Assembly (NCBI RefSeq): GCF_016755875.1
Contig: NZ_BNED01000003.1
Span: 186,001 to 250,000 of the forward strand
Direction of reading: 5' to 3'
DNA from: Streptomyces spororaveus
Lineage (GTDB): Bacteria > Actinomycetota > Actinomycetes > Streptomycetales > Streptomycetaceae
Length of the DNA stretch: 64,000 nt
Part shown: positions 1-8,617 of the stretch, piece after piece
Numbering within the stretch: position 1 is the stretch's first letter
Layout of the letters: every line of letters starts with the position of its first letter
Translations under genes and position numbers: made by a program
The notes under the pieces: model-generated
Database searches by the model: none
What the model saw: only the letters and a program-made list of their open reading frames with translations
What the model was told of the DNA's origin: nothing

Positions 1-546
1 GTTGTGCAGGGGCCCCACCGCGTAGACGCAGTCGACCCGAACCGGAGCGGCGGCGAGCTCCGCGTCCGCGTCTCCCTGCTCGCGGTGTGCGGGGTGGCCC
101 CCGTTGGCCTCCTCGGGGGTGTAGACGCGCTGGTGGTCGGCGCTGAGGGTGACGTCGTGGGGGTCGCTCTCGTAGCCGACGCGCACCGCGGAGGCGGCGT
201 CCCGTGCGCCTTCCAGGGTGTCGGCGACGGCCAGGGCCACGTACCAGCCGCGGTGGGGCACGCGCGGGTCCTGGAGGAGGTGCAGGGTGGGGTCGTCCGT
301 CGCGCCGAGGCGGGGCGCGTCGTACGGGGTCAGCACGCCGATCACACCGGGCACGGCCGTGGCGGGCGCGGTGTCGACGGAGATGACGCGGCCGCGGGCG
401 ATCGTGGCGGGTACGGGCCAGGCGTAGGCGCAGTCGGGGGGCGTGTGCTCGGCGGCGTAGCGGGCGGCTCCGGTGACCTTCTCGCGTCCCTCACGGCGAC
501 GGGCGGGGCTGCCGAGGGCGGACGGGCTGTCGGGAAGGGTGGGCAT
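1..546 (-). CDS. Molybdenum cofactor-binding large subunit of a xanthine dehydrogenase/aldehyde oxidase family enzyme (N-terminal part)
   Basis: The gene is read on the minus strand from an ATG at 546 and stays open for 182 codons to the window edge, so only the N-terminus is present. It begins with an RREGREKVTGAARYAAEH-type segment, the entry motif of the large molybdopterin subunit (YagR/PaoC, XdhA type), followed by the domain carrying VPHRGWYVALAVADTLEGA. It would hold the Mo-pterin active site, oxidising aldehydes or purines and passing electrons to the FeS and FAD subunits encoded just upstream. It is the last visible gene of a three-gene operon, 35 bp after the FAD subunit gene. The substrate cannot be deduced from this fragment. 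Confidence 0.88.
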   Translation of the reverse strand, partial: MPTLPDSPSALGSPARRREGREKVTGAARYAAEHTPPDCAYAWPVPATIARGRVISVDTAPATAVPGVIGVLTPYDAPRLGATDDPTLHLLQDPRVPHRGWYVALAVADTLEGARDAASAVRVGYESDPHDVTLSADHQRVYTPEEANGGHPAHREQGDADAELAAAPVRVDCVYAVGPLHN

Positions 547-581
547 CGCGGGTCCCCTTGTCGGTTCGGGGCCGGGGGCGG

Positions 582-1607
582 TCACGGCCGGGGGCGGGCG
601 GGAGGGCCGTCGTCGGAGGCGGAGCGGATCAGCGTGGTGAGGACGTCGCGGGCGAGGTTGCGGGCGAGGTCGACCTTGAAGGCGTTGTCGCGCAGGGGCC
701 GGGCGGCTGCCAGTTCGGCGTCGACGGCCTCCCGCACGGCCTCGTCGGCGGGTACGGCGCCGGTGAGCCGTTCCTCGGCGGCGGCGGCGCGCCAGGGGCG
801 GTGGGCGAGGCCGCCGAAGACGAGGGCGACGTGGCGTACGCGGCCGTCGCCGAGTTCGAGTACGGCGGCCACCGAGGCGAGGGCGAAGGCGTACGAGGCC
901 CGGTCGCGGACCTTGCGGTAGAGGGAGCGGGATCCGGGCACGGCCGGGGGCAGGACCACGGAGGTGACGATCTCGCCCGGGCGGATGACGGTGTCCCGTT
1001 CGGGGTGCTCGCCCGGAAGCCGGTGGAAGTCGGCCGCCGCCACCTCGCGGGTGGTGCCGTGCTCGCCGCCGTAGAGCTCGATGCGGGCGTCCAGGGCGGA
1101 GAGGGCCACGGCCATGTCCGAGGGGTGGGTGGCGATGCAGTGTGCGGAGTGGCCGAGGACGGCATGGTCACGGTGGACCGCGTCGCGGGCCGCGCAGCCA
1201 GTGCCGGGTTCCCGCTTGTTGCAGGGCTTCGACACGTCCTGGAAGTACGGGCAGCGGGTGCGCTGGAGCAGGTTTCCGCCGGTGGTGGCGACGTTGCGGA
1301 GCTGTCCGGACGCCCCGGCGAGGAGGGCCTGTGACAGGACGGGGTAGCGGGTGCGTACCAGGGGGTGCGCGGCCAGATCGGTGTTGCGTACGCCGGCTCC
1401 GATCCTGAGAGCTCCGGTGGGCAGCTCCTGGATGTCGTCGAGCGGCACCCGCGTGAGGTCGATGAGGGTGCCCGGGGTTTCCACCCCGTGCTTCATGAGG
1501 TCGACCAGATTGGTTCCGCCGCCGAGGTAGCGGGATCCGGGGTGGCTCGCGTAGGCGGCCGCCGCTTCCTGGAGGCTGGTGGCGCGTACGTAGGCGAAGG
1601 GCTTCAC
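582..1607 (-). CDS. FAD-binding subunit of the molybdo-flavoenzyme, PaoB/YagS-like
   Basis: This is a 341-residue middle-sized subunit of the xanthine dehydrogenase family. The FAD loop YLGGGTNLVDLMK lies at residues 27-39, and the GQLRNVATTGGNLLQRTRC segment at about 101-119. Cys119, Cys129, Cys138 and Cys157 form an inserted cysteine-rich loop like the one that binds an extra [4Fe-4S] cluster in the E. coli aldehyde oxidoreductase PaoB; plain XDH FAD subunits lack it. The start is a GTG at 1607, only four bases after the stop of the FeS subunit gene, so translation is probably coupled. It would relay electrons from the FeS subunit to an external acceptor. Confidence 0.9.
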   Translation of the reverse strand: MKPFAYVRATSLQEAAAAYASHPGSRYLGGGTNLVDLMKHGVETPGTLIDLTRVPLDDIQELPTGALRIGAGVRNTDLAAHPLVRTRYPVLSQALLAGASGQLRNVATTGGNLLQRTRCPYFQDVSKPCNKREPGTGCAARDAVHRDHAVLGHSAHCIATHPSDMAVALSALDARIELYGGEHGTTREVAAADFHRLPGEHPERDTVIRPGEIVTSVVLPPAVPGSRSLYRKVRDRASYAFALASVAAVLELGDGRVRHVALVFGGLAHRPWRAAAAEERLTGAVPADEAVREAVDAELAAARPLRDNAFKVDLARNLARDVLTTLIRSASDDGPPARPRP

Positions 1608-1611
1608 GCGG

Positions 1612-2274
1612 TCACGTCCGGGGTCGGGTCGGGTCGGGCCGGAGGGCTGGGGCGGGCGGCCGGGCGGCCGGGCGGGGGTCCTCGGCGGCGCTGCAGGCCG
1701 CCACGGCGTCGGCGATCCCGTTGTAGGCGCCGCAGCGGCAGAGGTTGCCGCTGAGCCGTTCCCTGATTTCCTCGGCGGTCAGGACGACCGGGCGGGTGCT
1801 GTCGGCCGCGGTCGCCGCGTCGGTCACGTGCGAGGGGTGTCCGGCGGCGGCCTCCCGCAGGACCCCGACGGCGGAGCAGAGCTGGCCGGGCGTGCAGTAG
1901 CCGCACTGGAGGGCGTCGTGGTCGAGGAAGGCCTGCTGGAGGGGGGACAAGGAGCCGTCGGCGGCGCCCAGCCCCTCGACGGTGGTGATCTCGGATCCGT
2001 CCTGGGTCACGGCCAGCAGCAGGCAGCTGTTGGCGCGCCGCCCGTCGACGAGGACGGTGCAGGCTCCGCACTGCCCGTGGTCGCAGCCCTTCTTCGAACC
2101 GGTCAGGTCCAGCCGCTCCCGCAGGGCGTCGAGGAGAGTGACGCGGTTGTCCAGGTCGAGGACGTGGGTCCGGCCGTTGACCCGGAGCGCGACGCGGGAG
2201 CGGTGGAGTGCGGCGGTGGTCGGAGCCGGGTCGGCCTGTCGCCGGGGATTGCGTTCACGTGCGGCCACAGCCAT
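1612..2274 (-). CDS. 2Fe-2S subunit of the molybdo-flavoenzyme, PaoA/YagT-like
   Basis: This 220-residue protein is the first gene of the three-gene operon. Plant-type ferredoxin cysteines occur at 64, 69, 72 and 84 (KGCDHGQCGACTVLVDG plus NSC). The second helical [2Fe-2S] domain uses Cys124/127 (QCGYCTPGQ) and Cys179/181 (NLCRCGAYNGI). It carries electrons from the Mo site to FAD. The N-terminal 25 residues are rich in Arg, Ala and Pro; they lack a clear twin-arginine signal, so whether the complex is periplasmic (as PaoABC) or cytoplasmic is undecided. The 111 bp between this start and the LysR gene, which lies on the same strand upstream, probably holds the operon promoter. Confidence 0.9.
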   Translation of the reverse strand: MAVAARERNPRRQADPAPTTAALHRSRVALRVNGRTHVLDLDNRVTLLDALRERLDLTGSKKGCDHGQCGACTVLVDGRRANSCLLLAVTQDGSEITTVEGLGAADGSLSPLQQAFLDHDALQCGYCTPGQLCSAVGVLREAAAGHPSHVTDAATAADSTRPVVLTAEEIRERLSGNLCRCGAYNGIADAVAACSAAEDPRPAARPPAPALRPDPTRPRT

Positions 2275-2385
2275 GCCCCCAATGTCTGATTACGGGAGGT
2301 ATGGTCTATCGCCTTCCCCGGCCCCGCCCGTCCCACACCCCCTCATCCGGCGCCGGCACCCCTGCCCCCGGACTCGCGGCCCCCG

Positions 2386-3318
2386 TCAGAGGTCGACAGC
2401 GGGGCCGCCCGGGTGCGGGGGCCCGGTGAGGCGGCTCCGGGCGGCCTGGCGGAAGGCGGTGACGAGGCGGCCGCGGTCGCCCGCGCGGGTGGCGAGGACG
2501 ACGTGTCCGGGCTCGACGCCCTCCAGGGGCACGGCGGCCAGGTCGGAGCGCAGGTGCACGGCCACCGAGCCGGCGGGCGCGATGGACACCGCGTCCCCGG
2601 CCGCGATCAGTTCGAGCTTGTCCTCGACGGTGTCCACGAGCGGCCCCACGGGGGCCCGGCTGCCGTCGGGCCGGGGGTCCACGCGCCAGAACGCGTTCCA
2701 CGCCGGGTCGGGCAGCCGGGGCTGCGGCTCGTCCCCGATGTCCTCCAGGGTGACGCGCTCCCTGCCCGCCAGACGGTGGCCGGCGGGCACGAGCAGCACG
2801 CGCGGCTCGTCGTACAGGACCGACACTTCCAGCCGGTCGGTGGGGAACGGCAGCCGGGCGACCACCGCGTCGACGCGGTGGTCCAGCAGGGCGGCCCGCG
2901 GCCGGTCCCAGGCCAGGTGCAGGGTGTGCACGTCGGCGTCGGGGTGGCGGCGGCGCAGCTCGCGCACCGCCGGGGTGATGATCAGGCCGGTGGTGTAGCC
3001 GACGGTGAGCCGGGTGGGCTCTGCGGCGGCCCGGGTCTCGGCGACCGCCTGCCCGGCGGCGCGCAGGAGGGCCCTGGCGCGCGGCAGCAGCGCGCGGCCG
3101 GCGTCGGTCAGCTCGGTGCCGTGCGGCGTACGGTCCAGCAGCCGGGCGCCGAGCCGGTCCTCCAGGCGGCGGATCTGCCGGCTGAGGGACGGCTGCGCGA
3201 GGTGCAGGGCCGCGGCGGCGCGCCCGAAGTGGCGCAGCTCGGCCACCACCGTGAAGTAGCGCACCAGCCGCAGGTCCAGATCGGCAGCGCCGTCGGAGGC
3301 GGTGGGAGTGTCGGGCAT
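2386..3318 (-). CDS. LysR-family transcriptional regulator
   Basis: This 310-residue protein has the N-terminal winged helix-turn-helix of the LysR family (LRLVRYFTVVAELRHFGRAA then LAQPSLSRQIRRLEDRLGA, residues about 15-60) and a periplasmic-binding-like effector domain from about residue 95 (RLTVGYTTGLIITPAVRELR). The start is the ATG at 3318. It is divergent from the NmrA-like gene (195 bp apart) and lies upstream of the molybdoenzyme operon on the same strand, so it could control either; divergent placement favours the NmrA-like gene. The effector is unknown. Confidence 0.85.
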   Translation of the reverse strand: MPDTPTASDGAADLDLRLVRYFTVVAELRHFGRAAAALHLAQPSLSRQIRRLEDRLGARLLDRTPHGTELTDAGRALLPRARALLRAAGQAVAETRAAAEPTRLTVGYTTGLIITPAVRELRRRHPDADVHTLHLAWDRPRAALLDHRVDAVVARLPFPTDRLEVSVLYDEPRVLLVPAGHRLAGRERVTLEDIGDEPQPRLPDPAWNAFWRVDPRPDGSRAPVGPLVDTVEDKLELIAAGDAVSIAPAGSVAVHLRSDLAAVPLEGVEPGHVVLATRAGDRGRLVTAFRQAARSRLTGPPHPGGPAVDL

Positions 3319-3513
3319 GCCTCCACGGTAGCCCGCCCGCGGTCCGGCACATCTCTCATGAAAGGCCGCCGACCTGCGGTGATGTCCATTCGGTATCGCG
3401 CAGTGCACAACAGGTCTTGGACAGCGGGCCTGCCGCCGTCGCACGGTGGAATCGCAGCCCCGCTCCGTCCGGAGCACCACCGGGCCACCCCCACTCACCG
3501 GAGGAGATGCACC

Positions 3514-4374
3514 ATGTACGTCGTCATGGGAGCAGGCGGAAAGACCGGCCGGGCCGTCGCCCTCGGCCTGCTCGACCAGGACCGGCCCGTCCGGGTGGTG
3601 CTGAGGCCGGGTCGCGAGGGCCGGGACTGGAAGGAGCGCGGCGCCGAGGTCGCCCACGCCGACGTGCACGACGCGGCCGCTCTCACCACCGCCTTCACCG
3701 GCGCCCGGGCCGCCTACGTGCTCAACCCGCCGGACTACGCCAGCGGGGACATGCACGCTTCCGCCCGCGACGTCGCCGCCAACTACGCGCAAGCCGCCAA
3801 GGCCGCCGGCACCCGACTCGTGGCCCTGTCCTCGATCGGCGCGCAGCACGCCGACGGCACCGGCAACATCGCCACCACCCACCTCCTCGAACAGGCGTTG
3901 CGCCCGCTCGGCGCGAGCTTCGTCCGGGCCGGCAACTTCCTGACCAACTGGCTGCCCAGCCTGCCGGCCATGCGCGAGGGGGTGCTGCCCAGCTTCTTCA
4001 CCCCGCTCGACCACCCCGTCCCGCACTCGGCCGTGGCGGACATCGCGGTGACCGTCGTACGTGAGCTGCTCCGCGACGACAGCCGCACCGTCGAGCTGGC
4101 CGCCGCGGCCGACTACGCGCCGGACGACATCGCCGCCGCCTTCGCTCAGGCCCTGGGCCGGGACGTCATCGCTCAGACCGTCCCTCGCGAGCAGTGGCGG
4201 GCCGTCCTCGCCGGGATGGGGCTGCCCGATGCCGCCATCGACAACTGGGTGGAGATGTGGGACGCCTTCAACAGCGGCCGCATCCGCTTCGAGGGCACCC
4301 CGGAGCGCGGTGCGACCAGCGCCGCCGCCTTCGCCGCGGCGGCCGTCGCGGGCACCGCGGAGTCCGGCGGGTGA
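3514..4374 (+). CDS. NmrA-like / SDR-type NAD(P)-binding protein
   Basis: This 286-residue atypical short-chain dehydrogenase starts at an ATG preceded by a good ribosome site (GGAGGA at 3500-3505). The N-terminal Rossmann motif is GAGGKTGRAVALGLL (residues 6-20). The length and the pattern (LSSIGAQHADGTGNI, then RAGNFLTNW) fit the NmrA/QorB group, which sense or reduce with NADP. There is no full YxxxK catalytic pair in the usual place, so it may be a redox sensor or a quinone-type reductase. It is divergent from the LysR regulator and convergent with the MarR gene downstream. Confidence 0.82.
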   Translation: MYVVMGAGGKTGRAVALGLLDQDRPVRVVLRPGREGRDWKERGAEVAHADVHDAAALTTAFTGARAAYVLNPPDYASGDMHASARDVAANYAQAAKAAGTRLVALSSIGAQHADGTGNIATTHLLEQALRPLGASFVRAGNFLTNWLPSLPAMREGVLPSFFTPLDHPVPHSAVADIAVTVVRELLRDDSRTVELAAAADYAPDDIAAAFAQALGRDVIAQTVPREQWRAVLAGMGLPDAAIDNWVEMWDAFNSGRIRFEGTPERGATSAAAFAAAAVAGTAESGG

Positions 4375-4521
4375 CCACACGTCCACGGCCCGGACCGCGA
4401 CAGCCACAGCCACCGGCGCCGGCACCGGTAGCGCCAGGCCGAGCGGCGGCCCGTACACCGGCCCCCGGCGTCACCGGGGGCAGCGGGCGCCCCTTCGGGC
4501 CGAGGCCGCGCGTTTCCGGAA

Positions 4522-5067
4522 TTACAGGGCGGGTGCCCGCGGGGCAGGGTTCGTGGAGTCCGGCGACGCGGGCGCCGCGGATTCCTGCGCGGCCTGCGGG
4601 TGACATGCGGCGCGGGCGGCGTCGTCCTCCGTGCGCGGCCAGTGCCGTCCTTCGAGTGCCTCGGCACTGCGGTTGAGCCGGACCAGGACGTCCTCCAGCT
4701 CCCGTACCTCCTCGGGGGACCAGTCGGCAACCACCCGCGCCAGGCACGACTGGTTGACCTCGCGGTCTCCGGCGAGCCGGCGCGCGCCTTCGGCGGTGAT
4801 GCGCAGCTTGCGGGCCATGCCGCCGTCCGGGTCCGCGACGCGCTCGGCCAGTCCGCAGCGCAGCAGCGCGGCCGTCTGGCGGTTCACGGTCGACGTGTCC
4901 AGGCCGAAGGCCTCCGCCAGCTGTCCGATGGACATGGGGCCTTGGGTGTCGATCCGGCTGAGCAGCAGGTACGCCGACCGCTCCAGGCGCTCGGGATCGC
5001 GCTCGCGCCGGGCCAGCACCTGGTGCCGCGAGAGCAGCATCAGTTCCCGCTCCACATTCTCCAGCAC
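4522..5067 (-). CDS. MarR-family transcriptional regulator
   Basis: This 181-residue protein has a winged helix of MarR type: YLLLSRIDTQGPMSIGQLAE, then a recognition helix region LDTSTVNRQTAALLRCGLAE and the wing DPDGGMARKLRITAEG. The 35-residue Ala/Pro-rich C-terminal tail after about residue 145 is longer than usual. It is divergent from the Old Yellow Enzyme gene, with an AT-rich inverted repeat between them, so it probably represses that flavoenzyme in response to an electrophile or phenolic ligand. That last step is inference. Confidence 0.85.
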   Translation of the reverse strand: MLENVERELMLLSRHQVLARRERDPERLERSAYLLLSRIDTQGPMSIGQLAEAFGLDTSTVNRQTAALLRCGLAERVADPDGGMARKLRITAEGARRLAGDREVNQSCLARVVADWSPEEVRELEDVLVRLNRSAEALEGRHWPRTEDDAARAACHPQAAQESAAPASPDSTNPAPRAPAL

Positions 5068-5188
5068 TGCCCCTCCTCACCTTTTCGACGCCCCATTATC
5101 GCGGACTCGTGGGCCGACAGACCCTGACGAGGCTCAGCAGGGCCTGGCAGGGCCTCCGCAGGAGGTCGGCGCGGGATCCGGCGGCAAT

Positions 5189-5219
5189 ATGCATGATACA
5201 TAGCGTGTGTACTATGCAC
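5189..5219. promoter_or_regulatory. Candidate MarR operator
   Basis: Arms ATGCATGATACA (5189-5200) and TGTACTATGCAC (5208-5219) are inverted repeats matching at 9 of 12 positions, separated by 7 bases. The site is strikingly AT-rich against its surroundings and sits between the divergent MarR and flavoenzyme genes, about 50 bp before the latter's start. Position and symmetry suggest a MarR dimer site overlapping the promoter. Confidence 0.55.
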
Positions 5220-5267
5220 TTCTCGTTGTCACCCAGACGAGCCACAGCCTCAACCCGGAGGACTCGC

Positions 5268-6398
5268 ATGAGCGCCACCACGTCCACCGCCTCCCGCGCG
5301 GCCGAGATCCTGTCCCGGCCCGTCACGCTGAACGGCCTGACCGTCCCCAACCGCATCGCGATGGCTCCGATGACGCGGATGTTCTCCCCCGGCGGCGTGC
5401 CCGGCGAGGACGTGCAGGCGTATTACGCCAGCCGGGCCGCCGCCGGTGTGGGCCTGATCGTCACCGAGGGCACCTACGTGGGTCACGACTCCGCCGGGCA
5501 GAGCGACCGCGTACCGCGGTTCCACGGCGAGGACCAGCTGGCCGGGTGGGCGAAGGTCGCCGCAGCCGTCCACGAGGCGGGCGGCACCATCGTGCCCCAG
5601 CTGTGGCACATAGGCATGGTGCGCAAGCAGGGCCAGGCCCCGTACGCCGACGCGCCCGCCGTCGGCCCCTCCGGCATCCGCGTCGACGGCACCGAGGGGA
5701 CCGGCAAGGCGATGACCCGCGCCGACCTCGACGACGTCATCGGCGCGTTCGCCGACGCCGCCGCGGACGCCGAGCGGATCGGCTTCGACGGGATCGAACT
5801 GCACGGTGCCCACGGCTACCTCCTCGACCAGTTCCTGTGGGAGCGGACCAACCGCCGTACCGACGCGTACGGCGGCGACGCGGTGGCCCGGACGAAGTTC
5901 GCCGCGGAGATCGTGGCGGCGGTCCGCGAACGCGTCTCGGCCGAGTTCCCGGTGATCTTCCGCTACTCGCAGTGGAAGCAGGAGGCCTACGACGCCCGGC
6001 TCGCGCAGACCCCCGAGGAGCTGGAGGCGATCCTGGCCCCGCTGGCGGCCGCGGGCGTCGACGCGTTCCACGCCTCCACCCGGCGCTACTGGCTCCCGGA
6101 GTTCGAGGGCTCGGACCTGAACCTGGCGGGCTGGACCAAGAAGCTCACCGGCCGGCCCGCCATCACCGTCGGCTCCGTCGGCCTCGACGGCGACTTCATC
6201 GGCGCCTTCATCGGCGAGGGTTCGGCGCTCGGTGACATCGACAACCTCCTGGACCGCATGGAACGTGACGAGTTCGACATGGTCGCCGTCGGCCGGGCCC
6301 TGCTCCAGGACCCCCAGTGGGCGGCGAAGGTCCTCGGCAACCGTTTCGACGAGCTGAAGCCGTACGACGCCGCGGCGCTCACATCGCTCAGCCGGTAA
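5268..6398 (+). CDS. NADH:flavin oxidoreductase, Old Yellow Enzyme family
   Basis: This 376-residue FMN-dependent ene-reductase starts at the ATG at 5268, preceded by CCGGAGGAC; the frame is open further upstream but has no better ribosome site. Family marks are the N-terminal LNGLTVPNRIAMAPMTRM, the FMN/substrate segment QLWHIGMV, the HGAHGYLLDQFLWERTNRR signature with TDAYGG, and the C-terminal phosphate-binding VAVGRALLQDP. OYE enzymes reduce activated C=C bonds of enones or nitro compounds with NAD(P)H. Divergent to the MarR gene, it is the likely target of that repressor. It is followed by a tandem repeat containing its stop codon and by a hairpin. Confidence 0.9.
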   Translation: MSATTSTASRAAEILSRPVTLNGLTVPNRIAMAPMTRMFSPGGVPGEDVQAYYASRAAAGVGLIVTEGTYVGHDSAGQSDRVPRFHGEDQLAGWAKVAAAVHEAGGTIVPQLWHIGMVRKQGQAPYADAPAVGPSGIRVDGTEGTGKAMTRADLDDVIGAFADAAADAERIGFDGIELHGAHGYLLDQFLWERTNRRTDAYGGDAVARTKFAAEIVAAVRERVSAEFPVIFRYSQWKQEAYDARLAQTPEELEAILAPLAAAGVDAFHASTRRYWLPEFEGSDLNLAGWTKKLTGRPAITVGSVGLDGDFIGAFIGEGSALGDIDNLLDRMERDEFDMVAVGRALLQDPQWAAKVLGNRFDELKPYDAAALTSLSR

Positions 6399-6416
6399 CC
6401 GGTAGCCGGTAACCGG
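6392..6416. repeat. Tandem palindromic 11-mer at a stop codon
   Basis: CCGGTAACCGG occurs twice, at 6392-6402 and 6406-6416; each copy is itself palindromic. The TAA stop of the flavoenzyme gene (6396-6398) lies inside the first copy. The purpose is unknown; it may be a simple duplication. Confidence 0.6.
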
Positions 6417-6454
6417 CGGCCATCGCGGCCGGTCGACCCCGGTCCGCGGGCCGA

Positions 6455-6494
6455 GTGGCGTACGGGAGCCTTGGTCAGGGCGCCCGTACGCCAC
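6455..6494. terminator. Hairpin downstream of the OYE gene
   Basis: A perfect 12-bp stem (GTGGCGTACGGG at 6455-6466 with its complement at 6483-6494) encloses a 16-base loop. There is no T-tract, as is common for actinomycete terminators. It lies 57 bp after the flavoenzyme stop. Confidence 0.55.
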
Positions 6495-6610
6495 GGGGCC
6501 ATGAGCGCTGGGCAGTGGATCCCCTGGATGGCCGGCGTCGCCCGTACATGAACGGACGACGGCGCCGCAGGACCCCCGGCGCCGTGACGCGGCCCGGCGG
6601 CGATAGCGTC

Positions 6611-7273
6611 ATGTTCATGAACCTGAACCTGCACGGCACCGCGATTCCCGACGGGCTCTCCCGGCGCGCCCGTTCCTTCATCGCGCACCACGGGGTCAGG
6701 GCTGATGTCGCGTCCCTGGAGCCCTATCGGGAGCAGTGGCTCGCACAGGGTGTGCCCGGGGATGTGATCAGCCGGGCCGTGGTCTACCAGGACCGCTGGG
6801 GCGGCATGGTGCTCCCTCCGGCGCCGGTGTACGAGAGCGGTCCCCGCTACCTGTGCGCGGACATGCCCGAGCCTTCCGACGAGGGCGGGTGGTGGTTCCC
6901 GGCCGGCGACCAACGCGCCTCGGTCGCCTTCTCCTTCATGATCGGCCCGAACGGCGAGTTCGGTCTCTGGGGCGACAGGTGGGCTCCGCTGCACGCGTCC
7001 ATCGAGGGCTGGGTGGAGTCCCTGGCGCTCACCCACCACGCTTCCTACTGGGCCGAGCAGGTCACACGGCTGCACGGTGACGAGGCCAAGTCCTTCCCTT
7101 TGGACGGTTTCGAGCCGGTGGAGGAAGTACAGGGCATGGTCGACACGTGGTGGCGGGGCCCGGACTCCCTGGTCGCCCTGCACAACGGCGAGGCGGAGTG
7201 CTTCTCCCGCGGAGTGCCCCGCGTCGCACTCGTGTACTCGGGGCTCGACGAGTGGGGTCTGCACGGGCAGTGA
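6611..7273 (+). CDS. Hypothetical Trp-rich protein, possibly SUKH-like
   Basis: This 220-residue soluble protein starts at the ATG at 6611 or the in-frame ATG at 6617; neither has a strong ribosome site. It is rich in Trp and aromatic pairs (GGWWFPAGDQ, FGLWGDRWAPLHASIEGWVE). The GPNGEFGLWGDRW segment, followed by a helical stretch with EGWVESLAL, resembles the way SMI1/KNR4 (SUKH) proteins close their fold, and similar Streptomyces orphans are often placed near that superfamily. I do not recognise a specific family with certainty. It stands alone, with no operon partner. Confidence 0.6.
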   Translation: MFMNLNLHGTAIPDGLSRRARSFIAHHGVRADVASLEPYREQWLAQGVPGDVISRAVVYQDRWGGMVLPPAPVYESGPRYLCADMPEPSDEGGWWFPAGDQRASVAFSFMIGPNGEFGLWGDRWAPLHASIEGWVESLALTHHASYWAEQVTRLHGDEAKSFPLDGFEPVEEVQGMVDTWWRGPDSLVALHNGEAECFSRGVPRVALVYSGLDEWGLHGQ

Positions 7274-7556
7274 GCCGCGAGAGGCGGGCGCCCACTGCGC
7301 TCTGACGCCCGGCCGGCGCCGCCCCCGCTCTCCCTCCCGCCGGACCCCGGGTCCGGTGCCGGCCTCGCGGGCGGCGTGACGCCGGGCCGGGCTCCTTCCG
7401 AGGGCTCTGGCACCCGCCCGGCCGGAGCCGTCGCGGCGCCCGGCCGGTACGGCCGCCGCCCGGCGGAAGGCGGCCCGAGCCGACACCCGGCGCAGAGGCA
7501 TCAGGACGTACTGCGCCTGCCCGAAGCCGAGGGTTCTCCCCCGTCCCCCGTGCGGC

Positions 7557-8468
7557 TCAGCCATTCGCCATCGCCGTCGGCCCGGGGCCGCCGGGCGTCT
7601 CGGGGTGCGGGGGGAGCCAGCCGCGGATGGCGGCCTGGACGCCCGCCTGGAAGCGCGTGTCCGCGTCGAGTTCCTCCAGCATGCGGGTGATCCGCCGGCG
7701 GGCGGTGTGCACGTGTACGCCGAGCCGGCGGGCGATGGTTTCGTCCTTCAGGCCGGAGGCGAGCAGCCCGAGCAGTTCCCGTTGGTCGGCGGTGAGGGGG
7801 CCGTCCGGGCTGCCGAGGGGGGTGGCGCGCGCCCAGAGGGATTCGAAAAGCGGCAGCGCGGCCCGGTGCAGCAGGCAGTCGCCGAGCACCAGGGCCGCTT
7901 CGTCGTCCCCTTCGTCGTTGCCGGGCGGCGGGGGCAGCAGGCAGGTGCGCCGGTCGACGAGGACGAGGGCGGTGGGCAGGCTCTGTCCGATCCGGGCCTG
8001 GAGGCCGAGTCCGGTGAGGGCGATCAGCTCGTGCGCGCGGTCGGGGAAGTCGGTACCGCGCCGGTCGGTGACGGTCCGTACGGCAACGCCGCGCGCCAGC
8101 AGATCGCGGACGAGGTCCCCGTCGGGCGCTCCGGGCGTCCGCGTCGCGCGGTCGAGGATCAGCACCTCCGTCTCGGCTGCGGCGAGCATGCCGCGCAGGC
8201 GGGTGCCGACCGCATCGGTGCCGGTGAGAACCTCGATTCCGGCCGGGGGGCCGGGGGATCTCGCGGGCTCCGGGGGAAGCCGGTGGGCCAGCCGGTCGGC
8301 GTAGGAGCGCAGAGAGTTCAGGTCGGCCGACTCCTGGTGCAGGAGGGCCTGGCGGCGCTGGATGAGTACGTGCAGTACGGAGGCCGGGTCGGCGGCCGTC
8401 TGGATCACCGCCCTGCGGTCGTCCTGCGTGCGGGCCGGAGTCCGGTCGTGCGGGTCGGTTTCGATCAT
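7557..8468 (-). CDS. LuxR-type helix-turn-helix regulator with a phospholipase-D-like sensor segment
   Basis: This 303-residue protein is read from the ATG at 8468; longer in-frame starts exist at 8513 and 8591, but neither has a clear ribosome site. The C-terminal LuxR HTH runs from about residue 225 (LTADQRELLGLLASGLKDET, then ARRLGVHVHTARRRITRMLE). The middle part (about 80-200: GTDAVGTRLRGMLAAAETEV, ILDRATRTPG, LLARGVAVRTVTDRRG) has the shape of the PLD-like or TrmB sensor domain found in many Streptomyces LuxR-like regulators. It is divergent from the M4 metalloprotease gene with 149 bp between, so it probably controls that protease. A predicted coiled segment (RRQALLHQESADLNSLRSYA) precedes the sensor. 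Confidence 0.78.
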   Translation of the reverse strand: MIETDPHDRTPARTQDDRRAVIQTAADPASVLHVLIQRRQALLHQESADLNSLRSYADRLAHRLPPEPARSPGPPAGIEVLTGTDAVGTRLRGMLAAAETEVLILDRATRTPGAPDGDLVRDLLARGVAVRTVTDRRGTDFPDRAHELIALTGLGLQARIGQSLPTALVLVDRRTCLLPPPPGNDEGDDEAALVLGDCLLHRAALPLFESLWARATPLGSPDGPLTADQRELLGLLASGLKDETIARRLGVHVHTARRRITRMLEELDADTRFQAGVQAAIRGWLPPHPETPGGPGPTAMANG

Positions 8469-8617
8469 GCGGGGGATTTTGACCGCCTTCACAGAGCCCC
8501 CACAAGTGTGCATGGCCACTTCTGAGGGGGCCTCGGCTCTGGTCGGGAGCCGCTCGCGACGCTTGCATGGCGGCAACTCGCAGCAACACATCAGGCACTC
8601 ATGGTTGAGGAGACCCC

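Noticed and set aside
4..921. Plus-strand open frame at the left edge
   Set aside because: It overlaps the clear molybdoenzyme subunits on the minus strand and is Gly/Val/Arg-rich shadow sequence.
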